Below are positions 1 to 7,856 of a DNA stretch of 64,000 bases, piece after piece (position 1 is the first letter of the stretch; the number at the start of each line of letters is the position of its first letter). The position numbers and the translations under genes are program-made. Origin of the DNA: Pseudomonas sp. MPC6 (GTDB taxonomy: Bacteria > Pseudomonadota > Gammaproteobacteria > Pseudomonadales > Pseudomonadaceae); NCBI RefSeq assembly GCF_006094435.1, contig NZ_CP034783.1, positions 6,165,001 to 6,229,000 on the forward strand. The letters are read 5' to 3'. Below the pieces are notes generated by a model. The model was not told the origin of the DNA, did no database searches, and worked only from the letters and a program-made list of their open reading frames with translations.

Positions 1-628
1 GTTTGCCGTCATGAAAACTCCAGTGATCGTGGACCCGGCTGCCGAGCATGAACAGCAGGCAATTGTGTTGCGCCAATTGCTCAAGCTGTCGAGGCTCACC
101 CTGCCGGGCAAGGTAACTCGGGGCGGCGCAAAGAACGCGGCGATTCTGCGGAGCGATGGGCAGCGCCACCAGGCTCGAGTCTTCCGGCTCGCCGTACCTG
201 AGGGCAATGTCCACCGGTTGGCGGAACAGGTCGGCGATGCGGTCCCCCAGTAGCAGGCGCACCGTGAGTCCGGGATGCTCGCGCTGAAACTCGTCGAGCC
301 ACGGCAGCAGCAGGTTTCGACCGAAATCCGAAGGCGCCGACAGCTGCAGGATCCCACTGACCTGATCCTGACTACCGGCCAACAACCGGCGACCCTCGTC
401 GAGATTGCTCAACGCCGCCCGGGCGTATTCGAGAAATCCCTCGCCCTCGGCCGTCAGGCGCAAGCTGCGTGTGGAACGGGCAAGCAAACGGGCGCCGAGT
501 TGCTGTTCGATGCGCTTCAACGCCGCGCTGGCCACCGCAGCGGACATGTCCATCCCGCGCGCCGCCGCCGACAGACTGCCCAGGTCCGCTGCCCGGACAA
601 ACAATTGCAAATCATCGAAACGCAGCAT
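1..628 (-). CDS. LysR-family transcriptional regulator (3' end outside window)
   Basis: The minus strand from the ATG at 628 reads MLRFDDLQLFVRAADLGSLS and continues open to the window edge, so the C-terminus is missing. The first 60 residues form the LysR winged helix-turn-helix (SAAARGMDMSAAVASAALKR, then LGARLLARSTRSLRLT). A LysR substrate-binding domain follows (DFGRNLLLPWLDEF, RYGEPEDSSLVALPI). The gene is divergent from a monooxygenase gene and an alcohol dehydrogenase gene, the usual position of a local LysR activator, so it probably controls them; that is inference from layout. The effector cannot be told from sequence. Family assignment is secure; the target is not. Confidence 0.93.
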   Translation of the reverse strand, partial: MLRFDDLQLFVRAADLGSLSAAARGMDMSAAVASAALKRIEQQLGARLLARSTRSLRLTAEGEGFLEYARAALSNLDEGRRLLAGSQDQVSGILQLSAPSDFGRNLLLPWLDEFQREHPGLTVRLLLGDRIADLFRQPVDIALRYGEPEDSSLVALPIAPQNRRVLCAAPSYLARQGEPRQLEQLAQHNCLLFMLGSRVHDHWSFHDGK

Positions 629-657
629 TTCCAGCCTCGATTATCAAAAAAATATTG

Positions 658-673
658 AAAGAGACTGCTCTTT
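658..673. promoter_or_regulatory. Candidate operator: palindrome in divergent LysR/monooxygenase intergenic region
   Basis: AAAGAG-ACTG-CTCTTT is a perfect inverted repeat with 6-bp arms and a 4-nt spacer. It lies 30 bp upstream of the LysR start codon and 75 bp upstream of the divergent monooxygenase start. LysR proteins normally bind dyads in such gaps, so this is a reasonable operator candidate. No footprint evidence is available. Confidence 0.4.
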
Positions 674-747
674 TAGCGGGTTTTATCTTGCGTAGAAATA
701 GCCAATCATCTGCCCATCGAAAACACCCCCCTCTTCCGGAGTCGAAT

Positions 748-1041
748 ATGTCCCAGCCGTTCACCGCCATTGCCACCCTGATCGCCAAAGCCGGCCAGCA
801 GGGCGCCCTAGAACAGCATTTACGCGCGCTGCTGGAACCCACCCGTGCCGAGGCCGGTTGCGGTCAATACGACCTGCATCAGGACCTCGCCAATCCACTG
901 GCCTTCTACATGATCGAACAGTGGAGCAGCGACGAGGCCCTGCAAGCCCATGACGCCAGCGCCCATATCCAGAATTTTCGGGCCAGGGCCGGCGATTTCC
1001 TCGAACACTTCGAACTCAAGCGTCTGCGCACCCTGGCCTGA
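748..1041 (+). CDS. Putative quinol/antibiotic-biosynthesis-type monooxygenase (ABM fold)
   Basis: A 97-residue protein starting MSQPFTAIATLIAKAGQQGA. It has the pattern of small ABM/YgiN ferredoxin-like dimeric proteins: a first strand with IATLIAKAG, the segment AGCGQYDLHQDLANPLAFYMIEQWSSDEALQAH, and a closing helix/strand FLEHFELKRLRTL. The ATG at 748 is preceded by CCGGAG, so the longer in-frame extension upstream is not used. The alcohol dehydrogenase gene follows 30 bp downstream in the same direction, probably co-transcribed and possibly under the divergent LysR protein. Family members oxidise quinols or only bind small molecules; the substrate here is unknown. Confidence 0.85.
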   Translation: MSQPFTAIATLIAKAGQQGALEQHLRALLEPTRAEAGCGQYDLHQDLANPLAFYMIEQWSSDEALQAHDASAHIQNFRARAGDFLEHFELKRLRTLA

Positions 1042-1071
1042 TCGTTCTGTTATCAATTTTCGGAGTTCTCC

Positions 1072-2085
1072 ATGAAAGCCATTGCTTATTACGCCTCCCT
1101 GCCCATCAGCGACGAGACCTCCCTGCAGGACATCGAACTGCCGGAACCGGTTGCCGGTCCGCGCGACCTGCTGGTGGAAGTCAAAGCCATCTCGGTCAAC
1201 CCGGTCGATACCAAAGTCCGCCAGAACGTCCAGCCGGAAGGTGGCATGGCAAAAGTACTGGGCTGGGACGTGGCGGGCGTGGTCAAGGCCGTCGGCAGTG
1301 AAGTGACCTTGTTCAAGGCCGGCGACAAAGTGTTTTATGCCGGATCCATCGCTCGCGCCGGCGGCAACAGTGAGCTGCATGTGGTGGATGAGCGGATCGT
1401 CGGCCATATGCCCACTTCCCTGGGTTTCGCCGAAGCCGCCGCCCTGCCGTTGACTGCCATTACGGCCTGGGAGCTGCTGTTCGAACGCTTGCAAGTGCAC
1501 GAAGGCCAGACCGATGAAGGTCAAAGCCTGTTGATCGTTGGAGCGGCCGGCGGAGTCGGGTCGATCCTGACTCAACTGGCCAGCCGGCTGACCGGGCTGA
1601 AAGTCATCGGCACCGCCTCCCGTGCGCAAACCCGGAGCTGGGTCAGCGAGTTGGGTGCCGATCTGGTGATCGATCACAGTCAGCCGCTGAGCGAAGAACT
1701 CAAACGTGCCGGCATCGAGCAGGTTACCCATGTGGCCAGCCTGACCCAGACTGATCATCACCTGGATCAACTGATCGAGGCACTGGCGCCACAAGGCAAA
1801 CTGGCGCTGATCGATGATCCGAAGGCCCTCGACGTGACCAAGCTCAAGCGCAAGAGCCTGTCGCTGCACTGGGAGTTCATGTACACCCGCTCGCTGTTCG
1901 AGACCGCGGATATGATCGAGCAACATGAACTGCTCAATCGCGTCGCGCAGCTGATCGACGCCGGGACGCTGAAAACCACGGTAGGCGAGCATTTCGGGAC
2001 GATCAACGCGGCCAACCTGCGCCGTGCCCATGCGCTGCTGGAAAGTGGTAAATCAAAGGGAAAGATTGTGCTCGAAGGGTTCTGA
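1072..2085 (+). CDS. Zinc-type alcohol dehydrogenase-like / quinone oxidoreductase family protein
   Basis: 337 residues, starting MKAIAYYASLPISDETSLQD, with GGAG 7 nt before the ATG. The GroES-like N-terminal domain is followed by an NADPH-binding Rossmann fold with the motif VGAAGGVGSILTQLA near residue 160. The cysteine/histidine zinc ligands of true zinc alcohol dehydrogenases are not evident, so it belongs with the QOR/ZADH-like medium-chain reductases that reduce quinones or enones. It sits directly behind the ABM monooxygenase gene. A joint role in handling reactive quinones or aldehydes is plausible but inferred from the pairing only. Confidence 0.88.
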   Translation: MKAIAYYASLPISDETSLQDIELPEPVAGPRDLLVEVKAISVNPVDTKVRQNVQPEGGMAKVLGWDVAGVVKAVGSEVTLFKAGDKVFYAGSIARAGGNSELHVVDERIVGHMPTSLGFAEAAALPLTAITAWELLFERLQVHEGQTDEGQSLLIVGAAGGVGSILTQLASRLTGLKVIGTASRAQTRSWVSELGADLVIDHSQPLSEELKRAGIEQVTHVASLTQTDHHLDQLIEALAPQGKLALIDDPKALDVTKLKRKSLSLHWEFMYTRSLFETADMIEQHELLNRVAQLIDAGTLKTTVGEHFGTINAANLRRAHALLESGKSKGKIVLEGF

Positions 2086-2100
2086 GGATCTAAAAACCTG

Positions 2101-2201
2101 AAAAAGATCGCAGCCTGCGGCAGCTCCTACAGGATCCGTGAATATCCGAAATATTCGGATACACATCGACCGATGTAGGAGCGGCTGCAGGCCGCGATCT
2201 T
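2101..2201. repeat. REP-like inverted repeat pair
   Basis: The left arm (2105-2131) contains AAGATCGCAGCCTGCGGCAG followed by CTCCTAC. The right arm (2173-2201) is its near-perfect reverse complement beginning GTAGGAGCGG. Between them lies a second dyad, TATCCGAA-ATA-TTCGGATA. This is the intergenic repeat type dispersed in fluorescent pseudomonads; other copies occur in this window. Confidence 0.8.
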
Positions 2202-2311
2202 GCGCGCTCGAACCGTCAGTCAGAGAGTTGACCGCTGTCACAATTGCGACCGTATTCGGGTCTACAATCGTGGCCACTGCAAAGCAATCTTTTACATAAA
2301 GGAGGTCAGCA

Positions 2312-2482
2312 ATGAAGATCCTGATAAAAGAATTGGCAAAATCCCAGTGGCAGGTCCGCCTGGACCAACATGCCGTGACCTTCCGCAGCGAAGCCGAAGC
2401 TCGCGCCTTCACCCGAACCCTCGAAGCGCGCTTGCACGCGCCCCATCAATTTCCCGACCAGCAGCAGCGCGCGGCTGGCTGA
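2312..2482 (+). CDS. Small conserved-type hypothetical protein (56 aa)
   Basis: The ORF begins MKILIKELAKSQWQVRLDQH and ends PDQQQRAAG, stopping 8 bp before the convergent MFS gene's stop. A strong ribosome binding site AAGGAGG lies 6 nt upstream of the ATG, the best argument that it is real. The protein is charged, with a predicted beta hairpin (WQVRLDQHAVTFRSEAEARAF) and then a helix; there is no signal peptide or membrane segment. I do not recognise a named family. The shape is that of small DUF2188-like proteins in which a short strand pair is followed by an EAEARA helix, but I cannot confirm this. Confidence 0.65.
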   Translation: MKILIKELAKSQWQVRLDQHAVTFRSEAEARAFTRTLEARLHAPHQFPDQQQRAAG

Positions 2483-2490
2483 GCCTGTCC

Positions 2491-3687
2491 TCAGGCCTGG
2501 GCTTGCGCCAGTGCCCGGGCATTTTGCATACGTCGGGTGAGCATCGCCACGCTCACCACCAGAATCCCGCACAGACTGATGACCATGGCCATCGGCACGG
2601 CGCTGCCATCGTGCAAAACACCCACCAGCGCCGCAGCGCCGGCGGCGACGCTGAACTGCAGGCAACCGAGCATCGCCGATGCACTGCCGGCCCGGGCGCC
2701 CTGCCCGCTCATGGCACAGGCCGAGGCGTTAGGCAGGATGCAACCCAGGCTGGAGATGCAGATGAACAGTGGAATCAGCAGTGGCCACAGTTGCGCGGTG
2801 TGCATCGAAGTGACGGCCAGCAGCGCCAGGCCGGCACCGAGGTAGATCCAGACCGTGCGGGTCAGCAAAAATGCCGGGCCACGCTTGGCCAGCAAGCGTG
2901 CATTGACCTGCGCCACCAGGATGAATCCCGCCGCATTGGCACCGAACAGCCAGCCGAAATGCTCGGCCGGCACGCCATAGAGTTTGATAAACACAAAGGG
3001 TGAGCCGGCAATGTAGGAAAACATTCCGGCGATGGCGATGCCACCTGTCAGGGCGTGGCCGAGAAACACCGGGTCCGCCAATAGCCGACCGTACTGACGC
3101 AGCGCCCCGGACAATGGTTGGCGTGGCACATGGGCGGGCATGCTTTCCGGCAGCCCGAGGGCGACGGCCAGCCCCACCAGCGCACTGAAAAAGGTCAACG
3201 CGAGAAAGATCGACTGCCAGCCTGTGGTATTGACCAACAGCCCACCCAGCATGGGTGCCAGAATGGGGGCCAGCCCCATCACCAGCATCAGTTGCGAAAA
3301 GACCTTCGCCGAACCCACCGCATCGCATTTATCGCTGACCACCGCGCGGGAGATCACCATCCCCGCGCAACCACCCAGGGCCTGAACGAAGCGCGCACCG
3401 ATCAGCCATTCCAGGTTCGGCGCAAACGCGCAGGCCAGGGAGGCAGCAATGAACAGGCCGACACCGGCCAGCAAGGGAATGCGTCGCCCGAAGCGATCCG
3501 CCACCGGGCCATAGGCCAGTTGACCGATGGACAAGCCGAGAAAATAGGCCGCCAGGGTCATTTGAATATGCTGTTCATCGGTGCCAAACGCGAGCGCCAT
3601 TGCCGGGAAGGCCGGCAAGTAGAAATCGATCGCCAACGGGCCGAAGGCGCTGAGGGCGCCAAGAATCAAAATGGTACGAAAGTTCAT
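2491..3687 (-). CDS. Bcr/CflA-family multidrug efflux MFS transporter
   Basis: 398 residues from the ATG at 3687 (MNFRTILILGALSAFGPLAI); a longer frame to 3720 has no better start. It shows about twelve hydrophobic segments and the Bcr/CflA signatures: FGPLAIDFYLPAFP in the first helix and GPVADRFGRRIPLL as the major-facilitator loop. The fourth segment reads FVQALGGCAGMVISRAVVSD. Proteins of this group export drugs such as bicyclomycin, or sulfonamides, chloramphenicol or cysteine, by proton antiport across the inner membrane; the substrate here is unknown. It is a single gene convergent with the 56-residue ORF. Confidence 0.92.
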   Translation of the reverse strand: MNFRTILILGALSAFGPLAIDFYLPAFPAMALAFGTDEQHIQMTLAAYFLGLSIGQLAYGPVADRFGRRIPLLAGVGLFIAASLACAFAPNLEWLIGARFVQALGGCAGMVISRAVVSDKCDAVGSAKVFSQLMLVMGLAPILAPMLGGLLVNTTGWQSIFLALTFFSALVGLAVALGLPESMPAHVPRQPLSGALRQYGRLLADPVFLGHALTGGIAIAGMFSYIAGSPFVFIKLYGVPAEHFGWLFGANAAGFILVAQVNARLLAKRGPAFLLTRTVWIYLGAGLALLAVTSMHTAQLWPLLIPLFICISSLGCILPNASACAMSGQGARAGSASAMLGCLQFSVAAGAAALVGVLHDGSAVPMAMVISLCGILVVSVAMLTRRMQNARALAQAQA

Positions 3688-3803
3688 CAGGCATCCAGTG
3701 GGACAGGTCGGCAGCCCCACAGTCTAGCCGCGCATGGATCCCTTGAACATTCTGTTAGGTCGCTAACTAATAAAGAATCACCCTATTGAACGCAAATACC
3801 CCG

Positions 3804-3904
3804 TGTAGGAGCTGGCTTGCCAGCGAAGGACTCAAGGACGCCGCGTTGATTCAGGAATACACGCGTTATCGTTGACGACCTTCGCTGGCAAGCCAGCGCC
3901 TACA
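3804..3904. repeat. REP-type inverted repeat, 26-bp arms
   Basis: TGTAGGAGCTGGCTTGCCAG... (3804-3829) is mirrored almost perfectly by ...CTGGCAAGCCAGCGCCTACA (3879-3904), giving a long cruciform-capable element between the MFS transporter and the copper chaperone genes. Confidence 0.85.
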
Positions 3905-3922
3905 GGGGGATCGCGCTTGGCC

Positions 3923-4120
3923 TCAGGCGACTTTCACTGGGTAGCCTTCTTCGCTAATCAACGCGATCACTTGCTCCGCCGTCAGCGCACTCTCGACCCC
4001 GACTTCTTTCGCCGCCAGATCGACCCGTACACTGGCCGCCGGATCCTTCGCTTGCAACGCCTGAGTGATGGCTTTGACGCAGTGACCGCAGGACATGCCT
4101 TGAACGTTGAACACTTGCAT
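3923..4120 (-). CDS. copZ: Copper chaperone (HMA domain, CopZ-like)
   Basis: A 65-residue single heavy-metal-associated domain: MQVFNVQGMSCGHCVKAITQ, ending SEEGYPVKVA. The metal-binding motif GMSCGHC (residues 8-14) supplies the two cysteines that coordinate Cu(I). AAAGGAG precedes the ATG by 8 nt. It faces away from copA, which lies 0.8 kb off, and a CueR-type palindrome sits 37 bp upstream of its start. It probably delivers Cu(I) to the CopA ATPase in the cytoplasm. Role by family and context is well supported; metal choice is inferred. Confidence 0.93.
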   Translation of the reverse strand: MQVFNVQGMSCGHCVKAITQALQAKDPAASVRVDLAAKEVGVESALTAEQVIALISEEGYPVKVA

Positions 4121-4156
4121 GGGAGAACTCCTTTCAGTGGATTGCGAGCAGTCTGG

Positions 4157-4180
4157 AGCTTGCCACCATGGCAAGGTCAA
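4157..4180 (-). promoter_or_regulatory. CueR-type promoter for copZ
   Basis: Read on the minus strand, TTGACC (4180-4175) overlaps the dyad ACCTTGCC-ATGGT-GGCAAGCT, the same arm sequence and 5-nt spacer as the box before copA with one mismatch. MerR-family activators bind between a -35 and a -10 held about 19 bp apart; the corresponding -10 would be CAGACT at 4155-4150. Confidence 0.75.
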
Positions 4181-4266
4181 GTACTGCAGCCACTACCGGA
4201 CTGGCAATCATCGCCGCGCTCGGCCAAGCTGCGCCCATCAGTGATTCGACTTCAGGAGGTTCAGCC

Positions 4267-4650
4267 ATGCGCTGGTCAGCTCTCAGCCTGTTTGGCTTCA
4301 TCAGCCTGTTTGCCGCGACACCTGCGGTACACGCCGCCGGGGAGGACTATGGCGTGCTGATCATTTCCCGCGAGCGCCTGGAAATCGCGACCTCCTGCGA
4401 GATCGGCGTGTACATCCAGGACCAGTTGGCCGCGCGGCTGTTCCAGGAACAGAGCACCGCGTTCAACCTGCCGCCGGGCAATGTGTCCCTGCGCTTGAAA
4501 CTCCTGCCGGGACAGGCCCCGGGGTGCAACCCGGGGATGCTGGCGCCGGGCTCACAGAACGTCACGCTCAAGGCCGGGGATGTGTTGAAGTTCCGGATTG
4601 CGATGACGCAGGAAGGGATGTACCTCAAGCCTACGGCCCTCGATTATTGA
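4267..4650 (+). CDS. Hypothetical exported protein (127 aa)
   Basis: Starts MRWSALSLFGFISLFAATPA with cleavage likely after VHAA, so it is exported. The ATG at 4267 is chosen because CAGGAGG lies 6 nt upstream; the frame is open to 4168 without a comparable site. The mature part is about 100 residues, has cysteines in ATSCEIGVYI and APGCNP that could form a disulphide, and looks like an all-beta periplasmic domain. It is not a family I recognise. It lies between the copZ and copA promoters, but carries no Met- or His-rich copper motif, so a copper link is only positional. Confidence 0.75.
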   Translation: MRWSALSLFGFISLFAATPAVHAAGEDYGVLIISRERLEIATSCEIGVYIQDQLAARLFQEQSTAFNLPPGNVSLRLKLLPGQAPGCNPGMLAPGSQNVTLKAGDVLKFRIAMTQEGMYLKPTALDY

Positions 4651-4660
4651 GTAGTCTGTA

Positions 4661-4880
4661 AAAAGATCGTCCGAACGCGGCCCGAGCCTGCGGCAGCTCC
4701 TACGGAATCGGGTTGACACGCAGTCTATGTAGGAGCTGGCTTGCCAGCGAAGAGGCCATCACCTGCGAGATTGATATCGCCTGAAACGCCGCCTTCGCCA
4801 GCAAGCCGGCTCCTACAATTGTGCAGTCAACACGATCCCTGCAGCTGCCGCAGGCTCGGGCCGCGTTCGGACGATCTTTT
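4661..4880. repeat. Nested inverted repeats: 38-bp perfect outer arms around a REP pair
   Basis: The outer arms 4661-4698 (starting AAAAGATCGTCCGAACGCGG) and 4843-4880 (ending CGGACGATCTTTT) are exact reverse complements over 38 bp. Inside them, TGTAGGAGCTGGCTTGCCAG (from 4729) and its imperfect complement ending GGCTCCTACA (to 4817) make a second, nested pair. The element fills most of the gap before copA. Confidence 0.88.
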
Positions 4881-4897
4881 GATCTGAATCATGGCGC

Positions 4898-4928
4898 TTG
4901 ACCTTGCCCGTATGGCAAGGTTGATCCT
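4898..4928 (+). promoter_or_regulatory. CueR-dependent copA promoter
   Basis: TTGACC (4898-4903) overlaps a perfect dyad ACCTTGCC-CGTAT-GGCAAGGT (4901-4921). A weak -10 (GATCCT, 4923-4928) lies at the 19-bp spacing typical of MerR/CueR-activated promoters. Dyad and spacing match the CueR boxes known from copA genes. The copA start is 30 bp further on. Confidence 0.88.
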
Positions 4929-4957
4929 GTAGGCATCTTCTACAGGGAGCGCGACCG

Positions 4958-7351
4958 ATGTCCGAATCCACCACTTTCGATCTGCCGATTGCCGGCATGA
5001 CCTGCGCCAGTTGCGCCGGACGTGTCGAGCGTGCCTTGAGCAAAGTCATCGGCGCCAGTGCCGTCAGCGTCAACCTCGCCACCGAGCAGGCCCGGGTTCA
5101 AGCGCCCAGCGACAGCCTGCAGGCCTTGATGGACGCCGTGGAGCAAGCCGGCTACAGCGTGCCGCAACAGACCCTGGAGTTGAGCATCGACGGCATGACC
5201 TGCGCCTCCTGTGTCGGCCGGGTCGAACGTGCGCTGGCGAAGGTGCCGGGGGTGAAGCGCGTCAGCGTCAACCTGGCCAATGAACGCGCCCACCTCGAGT
5301 TACTCGGGCAGATTGATCCGCAGGCATTGATCGCCGCCGTGACCAAGGCGGGTTACGGCGCCAGCGTCTGGGAAGTCGAACACCCGCCAACCGACCATCA
5401 GCAACAGCGTCTGCACCGCGAGCGTTGGGCCTTGATCATCGCAATCGTCCTCGCCCTGCCGCTGGTGTTGCCAATGGTGCTGCAACCCTTCGGCGTGCAC
5501 TGGATGCTGCCGGCCTGGGTGCAATTTGCGCTGGCGACGCCGGTGCAATTCGTCTTCGGAGCGCGTTTTTATATCGCCGCGTGGAAAGCCGTGCGTGCCG
5601 GTGCCGGCAACATGGATTTGCTGGTGGCCTTGGGCACCAGCGCCGGTTATGGCTTGAGTCTTTACGAATGGGCCACCGCCGCCGGGCGCACGCCGCACCT
5701 GTACTTTGAAGCCTCGGCGGTGGTGATTGCCCTGGTGTTGCTGGGCAAATACCTGGAAAGCCGCGCCAAGCGCCAGACCGCCAGCGCCATCCGCGCCCTT
5801 GAAGCCTTGCGTCCGGAGCGAGCGATTCAAGTGATCGACGGCCGTGAGCAGGACGTTGCCATCAGCGCCTTGCGCCTCAACGATCTGGTCATGGTCAAAC
5901 CCGGCGAACGTTTCCCGGTGGACGGCGAAGTCGTCGAAGGCCAGAGCCACGCCGACGAAGCGCTGATCAGCGGCGAAAGCCTGCCGGTGCCGAAACAGCC
6001 CGGCGACAAGGTCACCGGCGGCGCCATCAATGGCGAAGGCCGGTTACTGGTTCGCACCCAGGCCCTGGGCGCGGAAACGGTACTGGCGCGGATCATCCGC
6101 CTGGTGGAAGACGCTCAAGCGGCGAAGGCGCCGATCCAGAAACTGGTGGATAAAGTCAGCCAGGTATTCGTCCCGACGGTGTTGCTGATCGCGTTGGCGA
6201 CCTTGATCGGTTGGTGGCTGTACGGGGCGCCGATGGAAACGGCGCTGATCAACGCCGTGGCGGTGTTGGTGATTGCTTGCCCTTGCGCACTCGGGCTGGC
6301 CACGCCGACGGCGATCATGGCCGGCACCGGTGTGGCGGCGCGCTACGGGATTCTGATCAAGGACGCCGAAGCGCTGGAGCGTGCCCATGAAGTCAGCGCC
6401 GTGGTGTTCGACAAGACCGGCACGCTGACCTCGGGCGCGCCGCGCATCGCCCATTTGAGTGCGATCGACGCTGACGAAGCCGCTCTGTTGCAAAGGGCCG
6501 GGGCGCTGCAGCGCGGCAGTGAACATCCGTTGGCCAAGGCCGTGCTGGACGCTTGCGCCGAACGTGGCTTGAATGTGGCCGATGTCAGTGACAGCCAGTC
6601 CCTGACCGGGCGCGGCATTGCCGGCACCCTCGAGGGTCGGCGGCTGGCGCTGGGCAATCGGCGCCTGCTGGAAGAGAGCGGTTTGAGCGCCGGTCCATTG
6701 GCTGATAGCGCAACCGCATGGGAAACCGAAGGCCGGACGTTGTCCTGGCTGATCGAGCAAAGCCCCGAACCGAAAGTGCTGGGCTTGTTCGCCTTTGGTG
6801 ACACCCTCAAGGCCGGCGCGCTGCAAGCGGTGCAACAACTGCGCGCTCGCAACATCAGCAGCCACCTGCTGACCGGCGACAATCGCGGCAGTGCCAAAGT
6901 GGTCGCCGAGGCGCTCGGCATTAAAGATGTCCACGCCGAAGTATTGCCCGCCGACAAAGCCGCCACCGTCGCCACCCTCAAGAAAACCGGGGTGGTGGCA
7001 ATGGTCGGCGACGGCATCAACGATGCCCCGGCCCTGGCGGCTGCCGACATCGGCATCGCCATGGGCGGCGGCACCGACGTAGCCATGCACGCCGCCGGAA
7101 TCACTTTGATGCGCGGTGATCCACGGCTGGTGCCGGCGGCGCTGGACATCAGCCGCAAGACCTACGCGAAGATCCGGCAGAACCTGTTCTGGGCCTTCGT
7201 CTACAACCTGATCGGCATTCCGCTGGCAGCCGCAGGCTTGCTCAACCCGGTGCTCGCCGGCGCGGCCATGGCGTTGTCGAGCGTCAGCGTGGTGAGCAAT
7301 GCGCTACTGCTGAAAACCTGGAAGCCCAAGGAACTGGAGGAACACCCATGA
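4958..7351 (+). CDS. copA: Copper-exporting P1B-type ATPase CopA
   Basis: 797 residues. Two N-terminal HMA domains carry GMTCASC at residues 13-19 and 79-85. Then come eight expected membrane segments, with the ion-channel motif CPC at 441-443, the phosphorylation loop DKTGTLT at 485-491 and the hinge GDGINDAP beginning at 684. The SEHPLAKAV stretch contains the HP dipeptide typical of the P1B nucleotide-binding domain. CPC plus CxxC domains indicates Cu(I)/Ag(I) export from cytoplasm to periplasm. The last codon overlaps the start of cueR (ATGA), so the two are one transcript under the CueR box at 4898. Confidence 0.97.
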   Translation: MSESTTFDLPIAGMTCASCAGRVERALSKVIGASAVSVNLATEQARVQAPSDSLQALMDAVEQAGYSVPQQTLELSIDGMTCASCVGRVERALAKVPGVKRVSVNLANERAHLELLGQIDPQALIAAVTKAGYGASVWEVEHPPTDHQQQRLHRERWALIIAIVLALPLVLPMVLQPFGVHWMLPAWVQFALATPVQFVFGARFYIAAWKAVRAGAGNMDLLVALGTSAGYGLSLYEWATAAGRTPHLYFEASAVVIALVLLGKYLESRAKRQTASAIRALEALRPERAIQVIDGREQDVAISALRLNDLVMVKPGERFPVDGEVVEGQSHADEALISGESLPVPKQPGDKVTGGAINGEGRLLVRTQALGAETVLARIIRLVEDAQAAKAPIQKLVDKVSQVFVPTVLLIALATLIGWWLYGAPMETALINAVAVLVIACPCALGLATPTAIMAGTGVAARYGILIKDAEALERAHEVSAVVFDKTGTLTSGAPRIAHLSAIDADEAALLQRAGALQRGSEHPLAKAVLDACAERGLNVADVSDSQSLTGRGIAGTLEGRRLALGNRRLLEESGLSAGPLADSATAWETEGRTLSWLIEQSPEPKVLGLFAFGDTLKAGALQAVQQLRARNISSHLLTGDNRGSAKVVAEALGIKDVHAEVLPADKAATVATLKKTGVVAMVGDGINDAPALAAADIGIAMGGGTDVAMHAAGITLMRGDPRLVPAALDISRKTYAKIRQNLFWAFVYNLIGIPLAAAGLLNPVLAGAAMALSSVSVVSNALLLKTWKPKELEEHP

Positions 7352-7761
7352 ACATCGGCCAAGCGGCCCGCCAGAGCGGACTGAGCGCCAAGATGATTCG
7401 TTATTACGAATCCATCGGCCTGCTGAAGGCCGCCCATCGTACCGACAGTGGCTATCGAGTGTATGGCGACGACGACCTGCACACCCTGGCGTTCATCAAG
7501 CGCTCCCGCGACCTGGGATTTTCACTGGAAGAGGTCGGCAAATTGCTGACCCTCTGGCAGGACCGTCAACGCGCCAGCGCCGACGTCAAGGCGCTGGCCC
7601 GCCAGCATATCGAGGAACTGGACCGCAAGATCCTCGAGCTCGGCCAACTGCGCGACACGCTGCAGGACCTGGTCGAGCATTGCCAGGGTGATCACCGTCC
7701 CGATTGCCCGATCCTCAAAAATCTTGAGTCGGGCTGCTGTGGCGTGCCCGCTCGCGCCTGA
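7348..7761 (+). CDS. cueR: Copper-responsive MerR-family activator CueR
   Basis: 137 residues: an N-terminal MerR helix-turn-helix ([21 protein letters not shown]), a dimerisation helix, and metal-loop cysteines at 112 and 120 (CQGDHRPDC). These are the same positions and C-x7-C spacing as E. coli CueR, which senses Cu(I). The tail GCCGVPA adds a CC pair seen in several CueR proteins. Start and stop codons overlap copA by ATGA. It presumably activates copZ and its own operon through the two dyads at 4157-4180 and 4898-4928. Confidence 0.95.
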   Translation: MNIGQAARQSGLSAKMIRYYESIGLLKAAHRTDSGYRVYGDDDLHTLAFIKRSRDLGFSLEEVGKLLTLWQDRQRASADVKALARQHIEELDRKILELGQLRDTLQDLVEHCQGDHRPDCPILKNLESGCCGVPARA

Positions 7762-7819
7762 CTGCCTCATTCCTTGAAGATTGGTAGCCAACCAATGTAG
7801 GGGGATTTGCGTCCTGCAC

Positions 7820-7848
7820 AAAAAACCCGGCCGAAGCCGGGTTTTTTA
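7820..7848. terminator. Bidirectional Rho-independent terminator between cueR and RIO kinase gene
   Basis: AAAAAACCCGGC-CGAA-GCCGGGTTTTTT: a GC-rich stem with a tetraloop, flanked by A-run and T-run, so it can stop transcription arriving from either convergent gene. Confidence 0.93.
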
Positions 7849-7856
7849 TTGACCTG

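Noticed and set aside
820..2031. 403-codon open frame on the minus strand opposite the alcohol dehydrogenase gene
   Set aside because: It is the antisense shadow of a well-supported gene in high-GC DNA; no domain and no ribosome site.
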